From SSSZ01 sp035345935 (GTDB taxonomy: Bacteria; Pseudomonadota; Gammaproteobacteria; Burkholderiales; Rhodocyclaceae), in contig DAORDK010000020.1 of NCBI GenBank assembly GCA_035345935.1, positions 1 through 37,717 of the forward strand: a stretch of DNA of 37,717 nucleotides. Direction: 5' to 3'. Of this stretch, positions 1 through 10,038 are shown piece after piece (the stretch's first letter is position 1; the number at the start of each line of letters is the position of its first letter). The notes below the pieces were generated by a model, which was not told where the DNA came from, searched no databases, and worked only from the letters and a program-made list of their open reading frames with translations. The position numbers were made by a program, and so were the translations under genes.

Positions 1-122
1 TTTGACGAGCGCTGACGACGTCCCTGGCTGGGGCGGCTGACCATCCCCCGTGGCGGCCGCCCCCTTTTTTTGCCGGGGTTCGCCACGTACACTGCTGCTT
101 TTCTTTTTTTGGCAGATTAGCG
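1..122. other. Leader region upstream of ettA
   Basis: This stretch contains no supportable gene. It holds two pyrimidine-rich runs (T-tracts near 65-71 and 101-111) just before the ettA start. No convincing promoter pair or Shine-Dalgarno sequence is visible. The start codon of ettA follows the sequence ggcagattagcg, so initiation may be weak or helped by the A/T-rich context. Confidence 0.4.
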
Positions 123-1787
<1,665 letters not shown>

Positions 1788-1956
1788 GCGGGCGGCGGAT
1801 CGTGTCGGAGAAATTGACAGATCGCCATTGGACGATAGGGATTGCAGGCATAGGCCCATGTATCCATGTGAATAATGCTATTCGGAACGAATATTGCTTA
1901 TTCCCATGGCAACCCCTCTTATTCCATCGAGTTGAATCGCTTTCCCGGGAGACCCT

Positions 1957-2619
1957 ATGAAGTACCTCACTACCCGCATTGCTGTCGCAAGCGCCCTCGC
2001 CCTGAGCCTTGGCGCCGCCCACGCCAGCACCATCAGTTTCCAGACCCGTTCATCCGGCGCACTGCCTCAAGCGAGCGCCACGGATTACCGGGACCTGATC
2101 GAGCCGCTCACCGCCGCATCGCCGACTTCCGGGTTCTGCGATAGCACCCCGGGCGCCTGGGCAGGACTTTCGAACCAGGGGACTTGTGGTTCCGGCGTGG
2201 TCCAGGGGATTGCCTTCGACATCAGCGCCCAGTTCGGTGTCACCGCGCCTCTTGCCGGAATCTGGTCTTTCCGCATCGGACCCGACTATGGCTTCGGCGG
2301 AGCCTTATTCATCGACGGCAATGCGGTCGATTTCAATAGCGACAATCTCTGGTGGGCAGGCGACTTCGGCAATACTGGGGAGCTTCTGACCGCCAGCCTA
2401 TTCTTGTCGGCGGGCAACCACGTCATCGAAACCTATGGCCTCGAGGACTGTTGCGACGGTGCGCAGGAAGCCCAGTTCATGGCACCGGGTGCGACGTTCT
2501 GGACCACCTTCAGCACCGATGACGGCTTGGACCGCGTCAGGGAAACTCCTGAGCCCGGCTCATTGCTCCTAGCCAGCTTGGGCCTGTTGGCGATGGCTCT
2601 GGGGCGGCGGCGATCCTGA
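1957..2619 (+). CDS. PEP-CTERM sorting domain protein
   Basis: This is a 220-residue exported protein with a Sec signal peptide at residues 1-23, ending near AHA. The C-terminus carries the PEP-CTERM tripartite signal: the motif PEPGS, a hydrophobic stretch of about 15 residues, and a basic GRRRS tail. In the PEP-CTERM/exosortase system such tails are cut by the membrane protease exosortase and the protein goes to the cell surface or exopolysaccharide matrix. The middle has aromatic and Gly/Asp-rich segments (near residues 100-130) resembling a beta-sandwich carbohydrate-binding fold; that reading is inference. Two pairs of Cys may form disulfides. The start is supported by a gggaga Shine-Dalgarno sequence 5 bases upstream. 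No exosortase or EPS gene lies nearby. A strong terminator follows at 2636-2659. Confidence 0.85.
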   Translation: MKYLTTRIAVASALALSLGAAHASTISFQTRSSGALPQASATDYRDLIEPLTAASPTSGFCDSTPGAWAGLSNQGTCGSGVVQGIAFDISAQFGVTAPLAGIWSFRIGPDYGFGGALFIDGNAVDFNSDNLWWAGDFGNTGELLTASLFLSAGNHVIETYGLEDCCDGAQEAQFMAPGATFWTTFSTDDGLDRVRETPEPGSLLLASLGLLAMALGRRRS

Positions 2620-2635
2620 GAGCCCCGGCCAATAA

Positions 2636-2659
2636 AAAAGCCCGCAATTGCGGGCTTTT
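2636..2659. terminator. Bidirectional intrinsic terminator between convergent genes
   Basis: The perfect palindrome gcccgcaattgcgggc (2640-2655) is flanked by an A-tract on the left and a T-tract on the right, so it works as a stem plus U-run on both strands. It sits between the PEP-CTERM gene (+) and the small hypothetical gene (-), which converge on it. Confidence 0.9.
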
Positions 2660-2676
2660 CCGTCGATGGCATACGC

Positions 2677-2967
2677 TCAGTGATGGGTCTTGAGGCTAGC
2701 CGCAAAAGCGGCCTGGGCACGGGCCGGAAATTCGAATGCGTCGAAGGCGCGGCGGATTTCGGCTTCGTCGCAACCGGCGCAGGTTTCCTCGAAGCTGATC
2801 CCGATCTGGCGACCGTTGGACGCCAAGGTCGTGAAGGCATAACGCCAGCGTTGTGCCTCAGCAAGGCGTTCCCGAAGTTCTTCCTCATTCGTGATCACGA
2901 TGCCGGCCTGCTTGAGGGATTGCAGGAAAGCCTCGAAGGATTCGTTACTCAGTCTGCCCATGTTCAT
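2677..2967 (-). CDS. Small conserved-looking hypothetical protein
   Basis: The gene encodes a 96-residue soluble, mostly helical acidic protein that I do not recognise. It has a short C-A-G-C motif near residue 64, which could be a metal or redox pair, and a charged amphipathic first half. The minus-strand frame is preferred over the overlapping plus-strand frame for three reasons: it ends just before the bidirectional terminator, a gagagg Shine-Dalgarno sequence lies upstream, and its composition is ordinary for a soluble protein. Two starts compete: ATG at 2967, only 3 bases from the Shine-Dalgarno sequence, and ATG at 2961, 9 bases from it. The second may be the real one. No function is proposed. 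Confidence 0.6.
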   Translation of the reverse strand: MNMGRLSNESFEAFLQSLKQAGIVITNEEELRERLAEAQRWRYAFTTLASNGRQIGISFEETCAGCDEAEIRRAFDAFEFPARAQAAFAASLKTHH

Positions 2968-3095
2968 TAGCCTCTCTTCAATTTTTGGTGACTGTTATTG
3001 CGTCACCTGGAGCGATTAACGCCTCTCGTCGCGGGTCGGTTGACATGGGACCACATTGGGCAGCGTGAGATAATTCGCGCCCCGACGCCTCCGCC

Positions 3096-3938
3096 GTGAC
3101 CACGATGATCAATGACCCCGCCGAACTTCCTCCGGACGTCCGTCCAGGCCAATCGGCAGAGCTTCTCAAGGAACTGCACATCCTGACCCGGGACGGCCGG
3201 CTCAACCAGGATTCCCGGCGCAAGCTCAAGCAGGTCTATCACCTCTATCAGTTCATCGAACCGCTCCTCGCCGAGGTCGCCCAGCAACACGATCCAGTCC
3301 TGGTGGACCACGGGGCCGGCAAGTCCTACCTCGGATTCATCCTTTACGATCTTTTCTGCAAGCCCCGCCAATGCGGAACGATCTTCGGCGTGGAGACCCG
3401 TGCCGAACTGGTGGAGCGATCGGTCGCCCTCGCGGCCCGCCTTGGGTTCGAACGCATGGCCTTCGCGGCCGTTTCTGTGGACGACGCCATCGGATCGCCG
3501 CTGCTTCCCGCCCAGGTCGATCTCGTCACGGCGTTGCACGCCTGCAATACCGCCACCGACGACGCGATCCGGTTCGCCCTGGACCGCAAGGTCAGCCACA
3601 TCGTCCTGGTGCCCTGCTGCCAGGCGGAAGTGGCGGCTACCCTGCGGCAGCGCAAAGCGGTCGCCCTGGGAGCGTCTCCCCTGGCGGAACTCTGGCGCCA
3701 CCCCCTCCACACCCGCGAAATCGGGAGCCATCTCACCAACGTGCTGCGCTGCCTGCTGCTCGAAAGCCATGGCTACAAAGTGAACGTCACCGAACTGGTG
3801 GGCTGGGAGCACTCGCTCAAGAACGAACTCATCATCGCCAGCCGGACCGGCGGCCGCAAAGCCAGCTCCCGCCAACGGGCCGAGTGGCTCTTGCGGGAAT
3901 GCGGTCTGGAATCGCTGGCCCCGCGATTCCTCTACTGA
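3096..3938 (+). CDS. Class I SAM-dependent methyltransferase (Methyltransf_32-like)
   Basis: This is a 280-residue cytoplasmic protein with a Rossmann-type SAM-binding motif I (VDHGAGKSYLG, near residue 70). Further family-typical segments are ALHACNTATDDAI (near 150) and VPCCQAEV (near 170). The paired Cys and the HACN segment resemble the Methyltransf_32 group (PF13679), whose substrates are largely unknown; some relatives modify RNA or protein. That assignment is from memory of the family pattern. The start is GTG, with an in-frame ATG at 3105 as an alternative. The 3' end overlaps the convergent diguanylate cyclase gene by 7 bases, so no terminator fits between them. Confidence 0.8.
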   Translation: MTTMINDPAELPPDVRPGQSAELLKELHILTRDGRLNQDSRRKLKQVYHLYQFIEPLLAEVAQQHDPVLVDHGAGKSYLGFILYDLFCKPRQCGTIFGVETRAELVERSVALAARLGFERMAFAAVSVDDAIGSPLLPAQVDLVTALHACNTATDDAIRFALDRKVSHIVLVPCCQAEVAATLRQRKAVALGASPLAELWRHPLHTREIGSHLTNVLRCLLLESHGYKVNVTELVGWEHSLKNELIIASRTGGRKASSRQRAEWLLRECGLESLAPRFLY

Positions 3939-5416
3939 GGCGGGTTCGACCCGCCGTCGTGCCACACGCTGGCGTGGACTACCACCCGGTTGCGGCCGGC
4001 ATCCTTGGCTGCATAGAGGACATGGTCGGCTTGGCCGAACAAGGTGTCGAGGTCGGCGTGCTGGCGGTCCAGGGTGGTCACGCCGATCGAGACCGTATAA
4101 TTCACCGCACGCCCATCCGCCAAATTCACAGCAGTTGCGGCGACGGCCTCCCGCAGGCGCTCGGCCACCTCTAGGGCCTGACGGCCCGGAGTTTCCGGAA
4201 GCAGGATACCGAATTCCTCTCCCCCGAGGCGGCCGATCACATCCACCTCCCGCAGGACTGCGCGACAAGTCGCGGAGAGGGACTGCAGGACCCGGTCACC
4301 CACCTTATGGCCGTAGCTGTCGTTGACGTCCTTGAAACGATCGACGTCCAGCATGAGCAGCGACATTTCCCCCCCGTATCGTTCGGCACGAGCAAGTTCC
4401 ACCTCCGCTTTTTCGATGAAGCAGCGTCGGTTGTCGAGACCCGTGAGGTAATCGGTACGGGCCTGCCGCTCAAGGTCTGCCAGGGCATTGCCGTGCTCGA
4501 TGGCGACTGCGGCAAGATTTGCGGCTCCTTCGATACACTCGATGTCGTCCGCAGTCGGAACAGACGGCTGGCGATGGTAGAGGGCGAAGGTCCCCAGCAC
4601 CCGCCCTTGGGACGATCGAATCGGCTCCGACCAACAAGAACGCAATCCCGCGCTACGGGCCAGCTCGCGATATCCGGTCCAGTAGGGATGCGTCTCGATA
4701 TCGTCGACGACGACCCGCTCGCCGGAAGCCGCCGCCGACCCGCAGGAGCCTGAACCGATCGCGATGGGCAATCCATCGACCCCAAGGTTGTAGGCTTCCG
4801 GAAGTCCGGGAGCAGCTCCGGTAGTTAATTTGGCTCCACTGCTATCGACCAGCAACACCGTACAGACGACGGACTCATCCTCACTCTCGACACCGCGGAC
4901 GATGATTTCAAGAATGTCTTTCAGGAGAGCTCCCCGTGCTACCGCCTCCAAGGCGCGGCTACGCCAATGGTCCCTGAGCGCAGCGCGCCGCGCTTCGGTC
5001 ACGTCGTCAAACAGGGCATAGACCTGGGCAGGCCGATCACTGCCGGGGCGAAACACCGGAACCGCATGGATGCGCAGCCAGCGGAAGTCTCCGTGGCCGG
5101 GACTGAAGCAGCCGAGCAAGGCTTCGCGAACAGGCTCTCCCGAAGCCAGGGCACGCATCACGGGAAATTCTTCGGGCGGAAAGTCGGTCCCATCCGGACG
5201 TAGCGCCCGCCACCGGGGATCGTTCACGTTCATCCCCTTGAGTTCGCTCGCGGTGCGCCCCAGGATGGCTTCCGCCGCCGGGTTTGCCGCGAGAATGGCG
5301 CCCTGGTCGTTCAACAGAACAAATCCGGCGGGAGCCGCCTCGAAGAGGCGGAAGCACGAGAGGACGGCGCCCGCTTCGCCAGCGGGACAGTGCAATTGAC
5401 TGGGGTTCTGGGCCAT
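3932..5416 (-). CDS. Diguanylate cyclase with PAS and GAF sensor domains
   Basis: This soluble 494-residue protein makes cyclic di-GMP from two GTP. Domains in order are PAS (about 20-135, with LFEAAPAGFVLLN and AANPAAEAILGR), GAF (about 150-310) and GGDEF (about 320-485). The active-site motif is GGEEF near residue 398, so the cyclase is probably active. An RxxD inhibitory I-site (REVD) lies exactly five residues upstream, so product feedback inhibition is expected. There is no EAL domain and no membrane segment, so the input is cytosolic; the ligand cannot be read from the sequence. The start is ATG 5416, chosen because ggagag sits 8 bases upstream; a longer TTG-started frame to 5434 would place the Shine-Dalgarno sequence inside the gene. 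It is convergent with the methyltransferase gene. Confidence 0.93.
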   Translation of the reverse strand: MAQNPSQLHCPAGEAGAVLSCFRLFEAAPAGFVLLNDQGAILAANPAAEAILGRTASELKGMNVNDPRWRALRPDGTDFPPEEFPVMRALASGEPVREALLGCFSPGHGDFRWLRIHAVPVFRPGSDRPAQVYALFDDVTEARRAALRDHWRSRALEAVARGALLKDILEIIVRGVESEDESVVCTVLLVDSSGAKLTTGAAPGLPEAYNLGVDGLPIAIGSGSCGSAAASGERVVVDDIETHPYWTGYRELARSAGLRSCWSEPIRSSQGRVLGTFALYHRQPSVPTADDIECIEGAANLAAVAIEHGNALADLERQARTDYLTGLDNRRCFIEKAEVELARAERYGGEMSLLMLDVDRFKDVNDSYGHKVGDRVLQSLSATCRAVLREVDVIGRLGGEEFGILLPETPGRQALEVAERLREAVAATAVNLADGRAVNYTVSIGVTTLDRQHADLDTLFGQADHVLYAAKDAGRNRVVVHASVWHDGGSNPPQ

Positions 5417-5597
5417 GAAGCACACTCTCCGCAACTTGGGTCCGTACTGCAGGGCAATCTCTTACCGTCGTGGCGGCAACCGAACCTCTTTCTCTATTTG
5501 AGCATACCCCTTCAGGTCCCCCAAACCTTGTTCCAGGTCAAGCTCCCCACCTGACTGCGCCGGAAGCGCTAAAATTCGGCTCCCGAAGGAAAAAACG

Positions 5598-7481
5598 ATG
5601 CTCCAACCCGCAATTCGCCCCCTCGAACTCCTGGCACCGGCCCGTAATGCCGACTTCGGCATCGCCGCCATAGACCACGGCGCCGACGCCGTCTATATCG
5701 GCGGACCGGCCTTCGGCGCCCGTTCCGGCGCCGGCAATGCGGTCGCCGACATCGCCCGCCTGGCGAACCATGCCCACCGCTACCACGCACGCGTCCTGGT
5801 CGCCATCAACACTATCCTGCGGGACGACGAACTCGAACCTGCCCGCCGCCTCGCCTGGCAACTGTGGGATGCCGGTGCCGACGCCCTCATTCTGCAAGAC
5901 ATGGGCCTCCTGGAACTCGACCTGCCCCCCATCCAACTGCACGCCAGCACCCAGACCGACATCCGCTCACCCGCCAAGGCCCGCTTCCTTGGCGAAGTCG
6001 GATTTTCGCAAATCGTGCTGGCCCGGGAGCTTGCGCTGACGGAGATCCGCGCCGTCGCAGAGGCAACTCCGGCGACCCTGGAGTTTTTCGTCCATGGCGC
6101 CCTGTGCGTGAGCTACAGCGGTCAGTGTTACATCAGCCACGCGCACAGCGGGCGCAGCGCCAACCGGGGCGACTGCTCCCAGGCTTGCCGGCTGCCCTAT
6201 ACCCTGACCGATGCGGCGGGCGAAGTCATAGCCGAGAGCAAACACCTGCTTTCGATGAAGGACAACGACCAGAGCGCAAATCTGGCTGCCCTGGCCGACG
6301 CCGGGATCGGTTCGTTCAAGATCGAGGGTCGACTCAAGGACCTGGCTTACGTCAAGAACATCACGGCCCATTATCGCCAGCTCCTCGACCGCATCATCGC
6401 TGCCGATTCCCGCTACCGTCGAGCCTCCTCCGGTACCTGCACCTACACCTTCGAACCCCAGCCGGAAAAGACCTTCAACCGGGGTGCCACCGACTATTTC
6501 GTCAATTCCCGCCAGGCCGACATCGGCGCCTTCGACTCCCCCAAGTTCGTCGGCGAGCCGCTGGGGCAGATCACCCGGGTCGCCGAGCGCTGGTTCGAAG
6601 TGGATGCCGACCTGCCGCTCCACAACGGCGATGGAATCTCCTACTACGACGCTGACCAGGAGCTCGCAGGCTTGCGCATCAGCCGGGTGGAAGGCCGTCG
6701 CCTGCATCCCCTGGCCATGCCCGAGGGGCTGACCGTCGGCATGGCGGTGTATCGCAACCGGGACCAGGCCTTCGAGCGTTTACTGGAAAGGAAATCCGCC
6801 GAACGCCGCATCGGCATCCGTTTGACCCTCGCAGAAACCGCCGACGGCTATTGTCTGACTGCCGAGGACGAGGACGGCATCTCCGCCGTGGCTGCCATCG
6901 CCCACCCGCAGGATTCGGCCCGGGACGCCGCCAAAGCCGACGCCAACCTGCGCGAACATCTGGGCAAGTTGGGCAGCACCGCCTTTGCCGCTACCGCCAT
7001 CGATCTCGTCCTGCGGGAACCGCGATTCCTTCCCGCGGGCGTCGTCAATGCCTTACGCCGCGACGCCATCGCCAAACTCGAGGAAGCCCGCGCCGCCGCC
7101 CACATCCGCCCCCCCCGGGCCGCCCCCATCGAACCGCCGGCGATTTTCCCCCAGGATCACCTGAGCTATCTCGGCAACGTCCTCAACGCCAAGGCGCGCG
7201 AATTCTACGCCCGCCACGGAGTCGAGCTCATCGACGACGCCTATGAAGCCGGCCGGGAGAAGGGTGTGGTCTCCCTCATGATCACCAAGCACTGCCTGCG
7301 CTATAGCTTCAACATGTGCCCCAAGGAAGTGAAGGGGCTTCGCCCCGACCCCCTGATCCTGATGAACGGCGACGACAAGCTCACCTTGCGCTTCGACTGC
7401 AAGCGCTGCGAAATGCATGTCATGGGCAAAGTGCGTAAGGGCGTAAAGCTCCAGGTGCAGGACCTGGGATTCAGGAAATAG
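5598..7481 (+). CDS. rlhA: U32 family protein, probable 23S rRNA 5-hydroxycytidine synthase RlhA
   Basis: This 627-residue protein has the U32 'peptidase' core (LELLAPARN at the N-terminus, DAVYIGG, ASTQTDIRSP, FVHGALCVSYSGQCYIS). A long C-terminal extension ends in a second Cys-rich segment (TKHCLRYSFNMCPK and FDCKRCEMHV). The length and this extension match E. coli RlhA (YdcP, about 650 residues), which hydroxylates C2501 of 23S rRNA using prephenate and iron, rather than the shorter tRNA enzyme TrhP (about 450). The conserved Cys residues probably hold an iron-sulfur cluster, as shown for the U32 proteins UbiU/UbiV. The start ATG has a gaagga Shine-Dalgarno sequence. The gene stands alone; the upstream gene is divergent. 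Confidence 0.85.
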   Translation: MLQPAIRPLELLAPARNADFGIAAIDHGADAVYIGGPAFGARSGAGNAVADIARLANHAHRYHARVLVAINTILRDDELEPARRLAWQLWDAGADALILQDMGLLELDLPPIQLHASTQTDIRSPAKARFLGEVGFSQIVLARELALTEIRAVAEATPATLEFFVHGALCVSYSGQCYISHAHSGRSANRGDCSQACRLPYTLTDAAGEVIAESKHLLSMKDNDQSANLAALADAGIGSFKIEGRLKDLAYVKNITAHYRQLLDRIIAADSRYRRASSGTCTYTFEPQPEKTFNRGATDYFVNSRQADIGAFDSPKFVGEPLGQITRVAERWFEVDADLPLHNGDGISYYDADQELAGLRISRVEGRRLHPLAMPEGLTVGMAVYRNRDQAFERLLERKSAERRIGIRLTLAETADGYCLTAEDEDGISAVAAIAHPQDSARDAAKADANLREHLGKLGSTAFAATAIDLVLREPRFLPAGVVNALRRDAIAKLEEARAAAHIRPPRAAPIEPPAIFPQDHLSYLGNVLNAKAREFYARHGVELIDDAYEAGREKGVVSLMITKHCLRYSFNMCPKEVKGLRPDPLILMNGDDKLTLRFDCKRCEMHVMGKVRKGVKLQVQDLGFRK

Positions 7482-7630
7482 GCGCTCGCGGGCGCGGCAG
7501 GCGCCGCCATCCGGGGGTTTCTCCTAGCACACCGCTGGAAATCATACTTGCGTCGCCCATTTCCCGACCCTGCTTGACAGCCTGCGCTTTTCCCTAAATC
7601 CTAAGCCCTGATTTCCAACTCCTGTCCTCC

Positions 7631-8728
7631 ATGCGCCGCCTGCTCATCGCTCTCGCCGTGATCGTCGTTCTGCTTGGCATCGGAGCTACGGCAGGACTCC
7701 ATTACGCAGCCGGAGCGCTGCGGGACAAGATACGCGAAGCCCTCGGCCCGGAGAGCGAAGTCGCGGATATCCGCCTGGGCTGGACCGCGGTGGAAGTGGT
7801 CGGAGTCCGGGTTCCGGGCCCCAAGGATTGGCCGACCGGCGATGCCTTGCGGGCGGCCCGCATCGTCGTGGTTCCCGATTTCGCCGCTCTTTTTTCAGAG
7901 CGCGAGGTGCGCGTCAATCGCATTACCGTAGATCAGGCTTTTCTCTCGGTCTATCGCACCCGCGACGGGAAACTCCGCCTACTGCCCGGCATGCTGGAAA
8001 AGTCGGCCGAACCGAAAGGGGCCGGGGCCGGCGGTGCGCCGGACATCGCCGTGCGCGTCGACGCCGTCGAACTCAAGGATTCGGCGCTTGAGCTCTATGA
8101 CGCTTCGGTCGCCAAACCCCCCCATAAAGTCCGTCTGGAAGGGCTACAGGCCCGGGTCGGCGCCCTGCGGCTACCGGAACTCACCGGCCAGACTTCCCTG
8201 GATCTGCGCGGGACGGTCAAGGGCGTCCAGCACGACGGCAGCTTTTCCGTCGCAGGCTGGATCGAGGTCGCCAGCAAGGATTCGGACATCGAGACCCACT
8301 TGAAGGGCGTCGATCTGGTGGGCCTTCAGCCTTACCTCATCAAGGCTTCCGAAACCGGCGTCCGCCAGGGGAGCCTGGACCTCGACCTCAAGGCCGGGGT
8401 CAAGAAGAACCGCCTCCACGCACCCGGCGTCCTCTCGGTCGCCAACCTGGAACTCGCCGCCGGCAAGGGGGCTTCGGCCACCTTCATGGGCATGCCGCGG
8501 TCCGCGGTCATCGGGATGCTCAAGGACAAAAGCGGGCGCATCACGGTCAAGTTCGTCCTCGACGGCCGCCTCGACGATCCCAAGTTCTCACTCAACGAAG
8601 CCTTCATGACCCGCGTGGGCGCCTCCATGGCGGAGACCCTGGGAGTGAGTCTGGAATCGGTAGCCAAGGGGGTCAGCAGCGCCAGCCAGGGCATAGGCAA
8701 GAGCTTGGGCAAGCTTTTCGGCCAGTAG
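7631..8728 (+). CDS. AsmA-like / DUF748 envelope protein
   Basis: The 365-residue protein has an N-terminal membrane anchor (residues 4-27) and a large periplasmic part. Segments such as VADIRLGWTAVEVVGVRV and DIAVRVDAVELKDSALELYDASV match the repeating beta pattern of AsmA/DUF748 proteins. Large AsmA-like proteins (YhdP, TamB, YdbH) carry phospholipids across the periplasm as beta-groove bridges; this one is short, so a lipid-transfer or assembly-support role is inference. It lies 60 bases upstream of three phospholipid-synthesis genes on the same strand, which fits a lipid function. A TTGACA hexamer occurs about 50 bases before the start, without a clear matching -10. Confidence 0.75.
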   Translation: MRRLLIALAVIVVLLGIGATAGLHYAAGALRDKIREALGPESEVADIRLGWTAVEVVGVRVPGPKDWPTGDALRAARIVVVPDFAALFSEREVRVNRITVDQAFLSVYRTRDGKLRLLPGMLEKSAEPKGAGAGGAPDIAVRVDAVELKDSALELYDASVAKPPHKVRLEGLQARVGALRLPELTGQTSLDLRGTVKGVQHDGSFSVAGWIEVASKDSDIETHLKGVDLVGLQPYLIKASETGVRQGSLDLDLKAGVKKNRLHAPGVLSVANLELAAGKGASATFMGMPRSAVIGMLKDKSGRITVKFVLDGRLDDPKFSLNEAFMTRVGASMAETLGVSLESVAKGVSSASQGIGKSLGKLFGQ

Positions 8729-8788
8729 TGGGCTGCGTCGGGACGGCCATGCCATAATCCTGGCCGACCCCGCCGCCCCCAATCCACC

Positions 8789-9394
8789 ATGATTTCCGTC
8801 TACCAGCTCAAACCCCGGTTCCAGGCACTGCTGCGGCCTGGCGTTGCGGGGCTGGCGCAAGCGGGGGTCACGGCCAACGCCGTCACCTTGCTGGCCATGA
8901 CCATTTCCCTGGTCCTCGGAATCCTGCTCTTCCTTAAACCCGAGCCGGTTCTGTTTCTGCTCCTTCCGCTGTGGATGTTCCTGCGCATGGCCTTGAATGC
9001 GGTGGACGGCATGCTGGCAAGGGAATTCGGCCAGAAATCGGCCCTCGGTGCCTACCTCAACGAGCTGACCGACGTCGTCTCCGACGCCGCCCTCTATCTC
9101 CCTTTCGTCGCCGTGACTCCCTTCGGCTGGGGGAGCGTGGGTGCCGTCATCTTCATTGCCGCCCTGTCCGAAATGACCGGAGCCCTCGGCCCCTTGATCG
9201 GCGCACCGCGCCAGTACGATGGCCCCATGGGCAAGAGCGACCGCGCCGTGCTGTTTGGCGGCCTCGGCCTTTGGCTGGGACTGACCGGCGCACTGCCGGA
9301 GTGGGCGTTCTGGGCCCTGCCCGGCGCAACCCTGCTGATCGCCCTGAATATCGTCAATCGCATCCGGAGCGGCCTCGCCGCAGCCGGAAACTGA
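8789..9394 (+). CDS. CDP-alcohol phosphatidyltransferase family protein with altered metal motif
   Basis: This 201-residue integral membrane protein has several hydrophobic helices. It carries the CDP-alcohol phosphatidyltransferase signature in modified form: N70-x2-D73-G74-x2-A77-R78-x8-G87-x3-N91-x3-D95. The family consensus has Asp at the positions of N70 and N91; those Asp residues bind the two divalent metals, while the last Asp is the catalytic base and is kept here. The protein resembles the E. coli YnbA group. It probably uses a CDP-activated lipid or alcohol, but the substrate and even activity are uncertain because of the two Asn. It starts the trio with the acyltransferase and CdsA-like genes, with 4 bases to the next start. 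The start ATG at 8789 follows a C-rich leader with no clear Shine-Dalgarno sequence. Confidence 0.85.
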   Translation: MISVYQLKPRFQALLRPGVAGLAQAGVTANAVTLLAMTISLVLGILLFLKPEPVLFLLLPLWMFLRMALNAVDGMLAREFGQKSALGAYLNELTDVVSDAALYLPFVAVTPFGWGSVGAVIFIAALSEMTGALGPLIGAPRQYDGPMGKSDRAVLFGGLGLWLGLTGALPEWAFWALPGATLLIALNIVNRIRSGLAAAGN

Positions 9395-9398
9395 AGCG

Positions 9399-10034
9399 AT
9401 GAGCCTGCTCGCCCGCGGAGTAGGCGCCTTGATCGGTGGCCTCGCCCGCCTGATCACCGGGGTTCGTGCCCTCTGGCGCGGCTGCGCCCCGGAGGATCGT
9501 TTGCGGGTCTATTTCGCCAATCACAACAGCCACATCGATTTCATCCTCGTCTGGGCCTCCCTGCCGCCGGAGTTGCGCCGCCGAACCCGTCCGGTCGCCG
9601 GGGCCGACTACTGGCTCAAGGACGCAGCCCGCCGCTTCATCGTCAATGACGTCTTCCGCGCCGTTCTGGTGGACCGCACCCGAGGCAGCCAGGACGGCGG
9701 CCCCAACCCCGTGGACTTGATGGCCGAGTCCCTGGCCGGCGGCGACTCACTCATCCTCTTCCCAGAAGGCACCCGCAATCTGGGCGACAGCCCGCTCCTC
9801 CCGTTCAAGAGCGGCATCTACCACTTGGCCCGTTGCAAGCCGGAAGTCGAGTTCATTCCAGTCTGGATCGAGAATCTTGGCCGGGTGATGCCCAAGGGCG
9901 CCCTGATTCCGGTACCGCTGCTCTGTACCCTGACCTTCGGGCAACCCCTGACTATCGTTCCTGGCGAAGAGAAGGAAGCCTTCCTCGCCCGCTGCAGGAA
10001 TGCCATGATTGCCCTCGCCCCACCTGCCGACTGA
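9399..10034 (+). CDS. PlsC-type 1-acylglycerol-3-phosphate acyltransferase family protein
   Basis: A 211-residue membrane-associated acyltransferase. Motif I (HX4D) is present as H42-NSHI-D47 within NHNSHIDF, and motif III as FPEGTRN near residues 122-128. A Pro-rich block IV-like segment follows (near PVWIENLGRVMP). These are the catalytic and glycerol-phosphate binding blocks of the PlsC family, which acylates lysophosphatidic acid to phosphatidic acid. The N-terminus has a weak hydrophobic stretch that may dip into the membrane. It lies between the CDP-alcohol transferase and the cytidylyltransferase, so its phosphatidic acid product would be the substrate of the next enzyme. It is probably a second, specialised copy and not the main plsC, given the context. 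Confidence 0.88.
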   Translation: MSLLARGVGALIGGLARLITGVRALWRGCAPEDRLRVYFANHNSHIDFILVWASLPPELRRRTRPVAGADYWLKDAARRFIVNDVFRAVLVDRTRGSQDGGPNPVDLMAESLAGGDSLILFPEGTRNLGDSPLLPFKSGIYHLARCKPEVEFIPVWIENLGRVMPKGALIPVPLLCTLTFGQPLTIVPGEEKEAFLARCRNAMIALAPPAD

Positions 10035-10038
10035 ATCC

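Noticed and set aside
1838..1860. Possible sigma-54 promoter before the PEP-CTERM gene
   Set aside because: A GG and a GC are present near ttggacg and attgca, but their distance is two bases too long for a -24/-12 site.
2680..2970. Plus-strand frame overlapping the small minus-strand gene
   Set aside because: The minus-strand gene has a Shine-Dalgarno sequence and the right position relative to the bidirectional terminator. The plus frame would begin inside that terminator region without a ribosome-binding site.
3437..3452. tRNA T-loop-like sequence (gggttcgaa)
   Set aside because: It lies in the middle of the methyltransferase coding sequence and no acceptor or anticodon stem can be paired around it.
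3003..4268. Long open frame on the minus strand (421 codons)
   Set aside because: It is antisense to the methyltransferase gene and runs into the 3' end of the diguanylate cyclase gene. It has the Arg/Gly/Pro-rich composition of a G/C-rich shadow frame and no domain.
8588..9457. Long minus-strand open frame (289 codons)
   Set aside because: It lies antisense to the CDP-alcohol transferase gene, which has clear family motifs. Its Gly/Gln/Glu-rich composition is a mirror of that gene.
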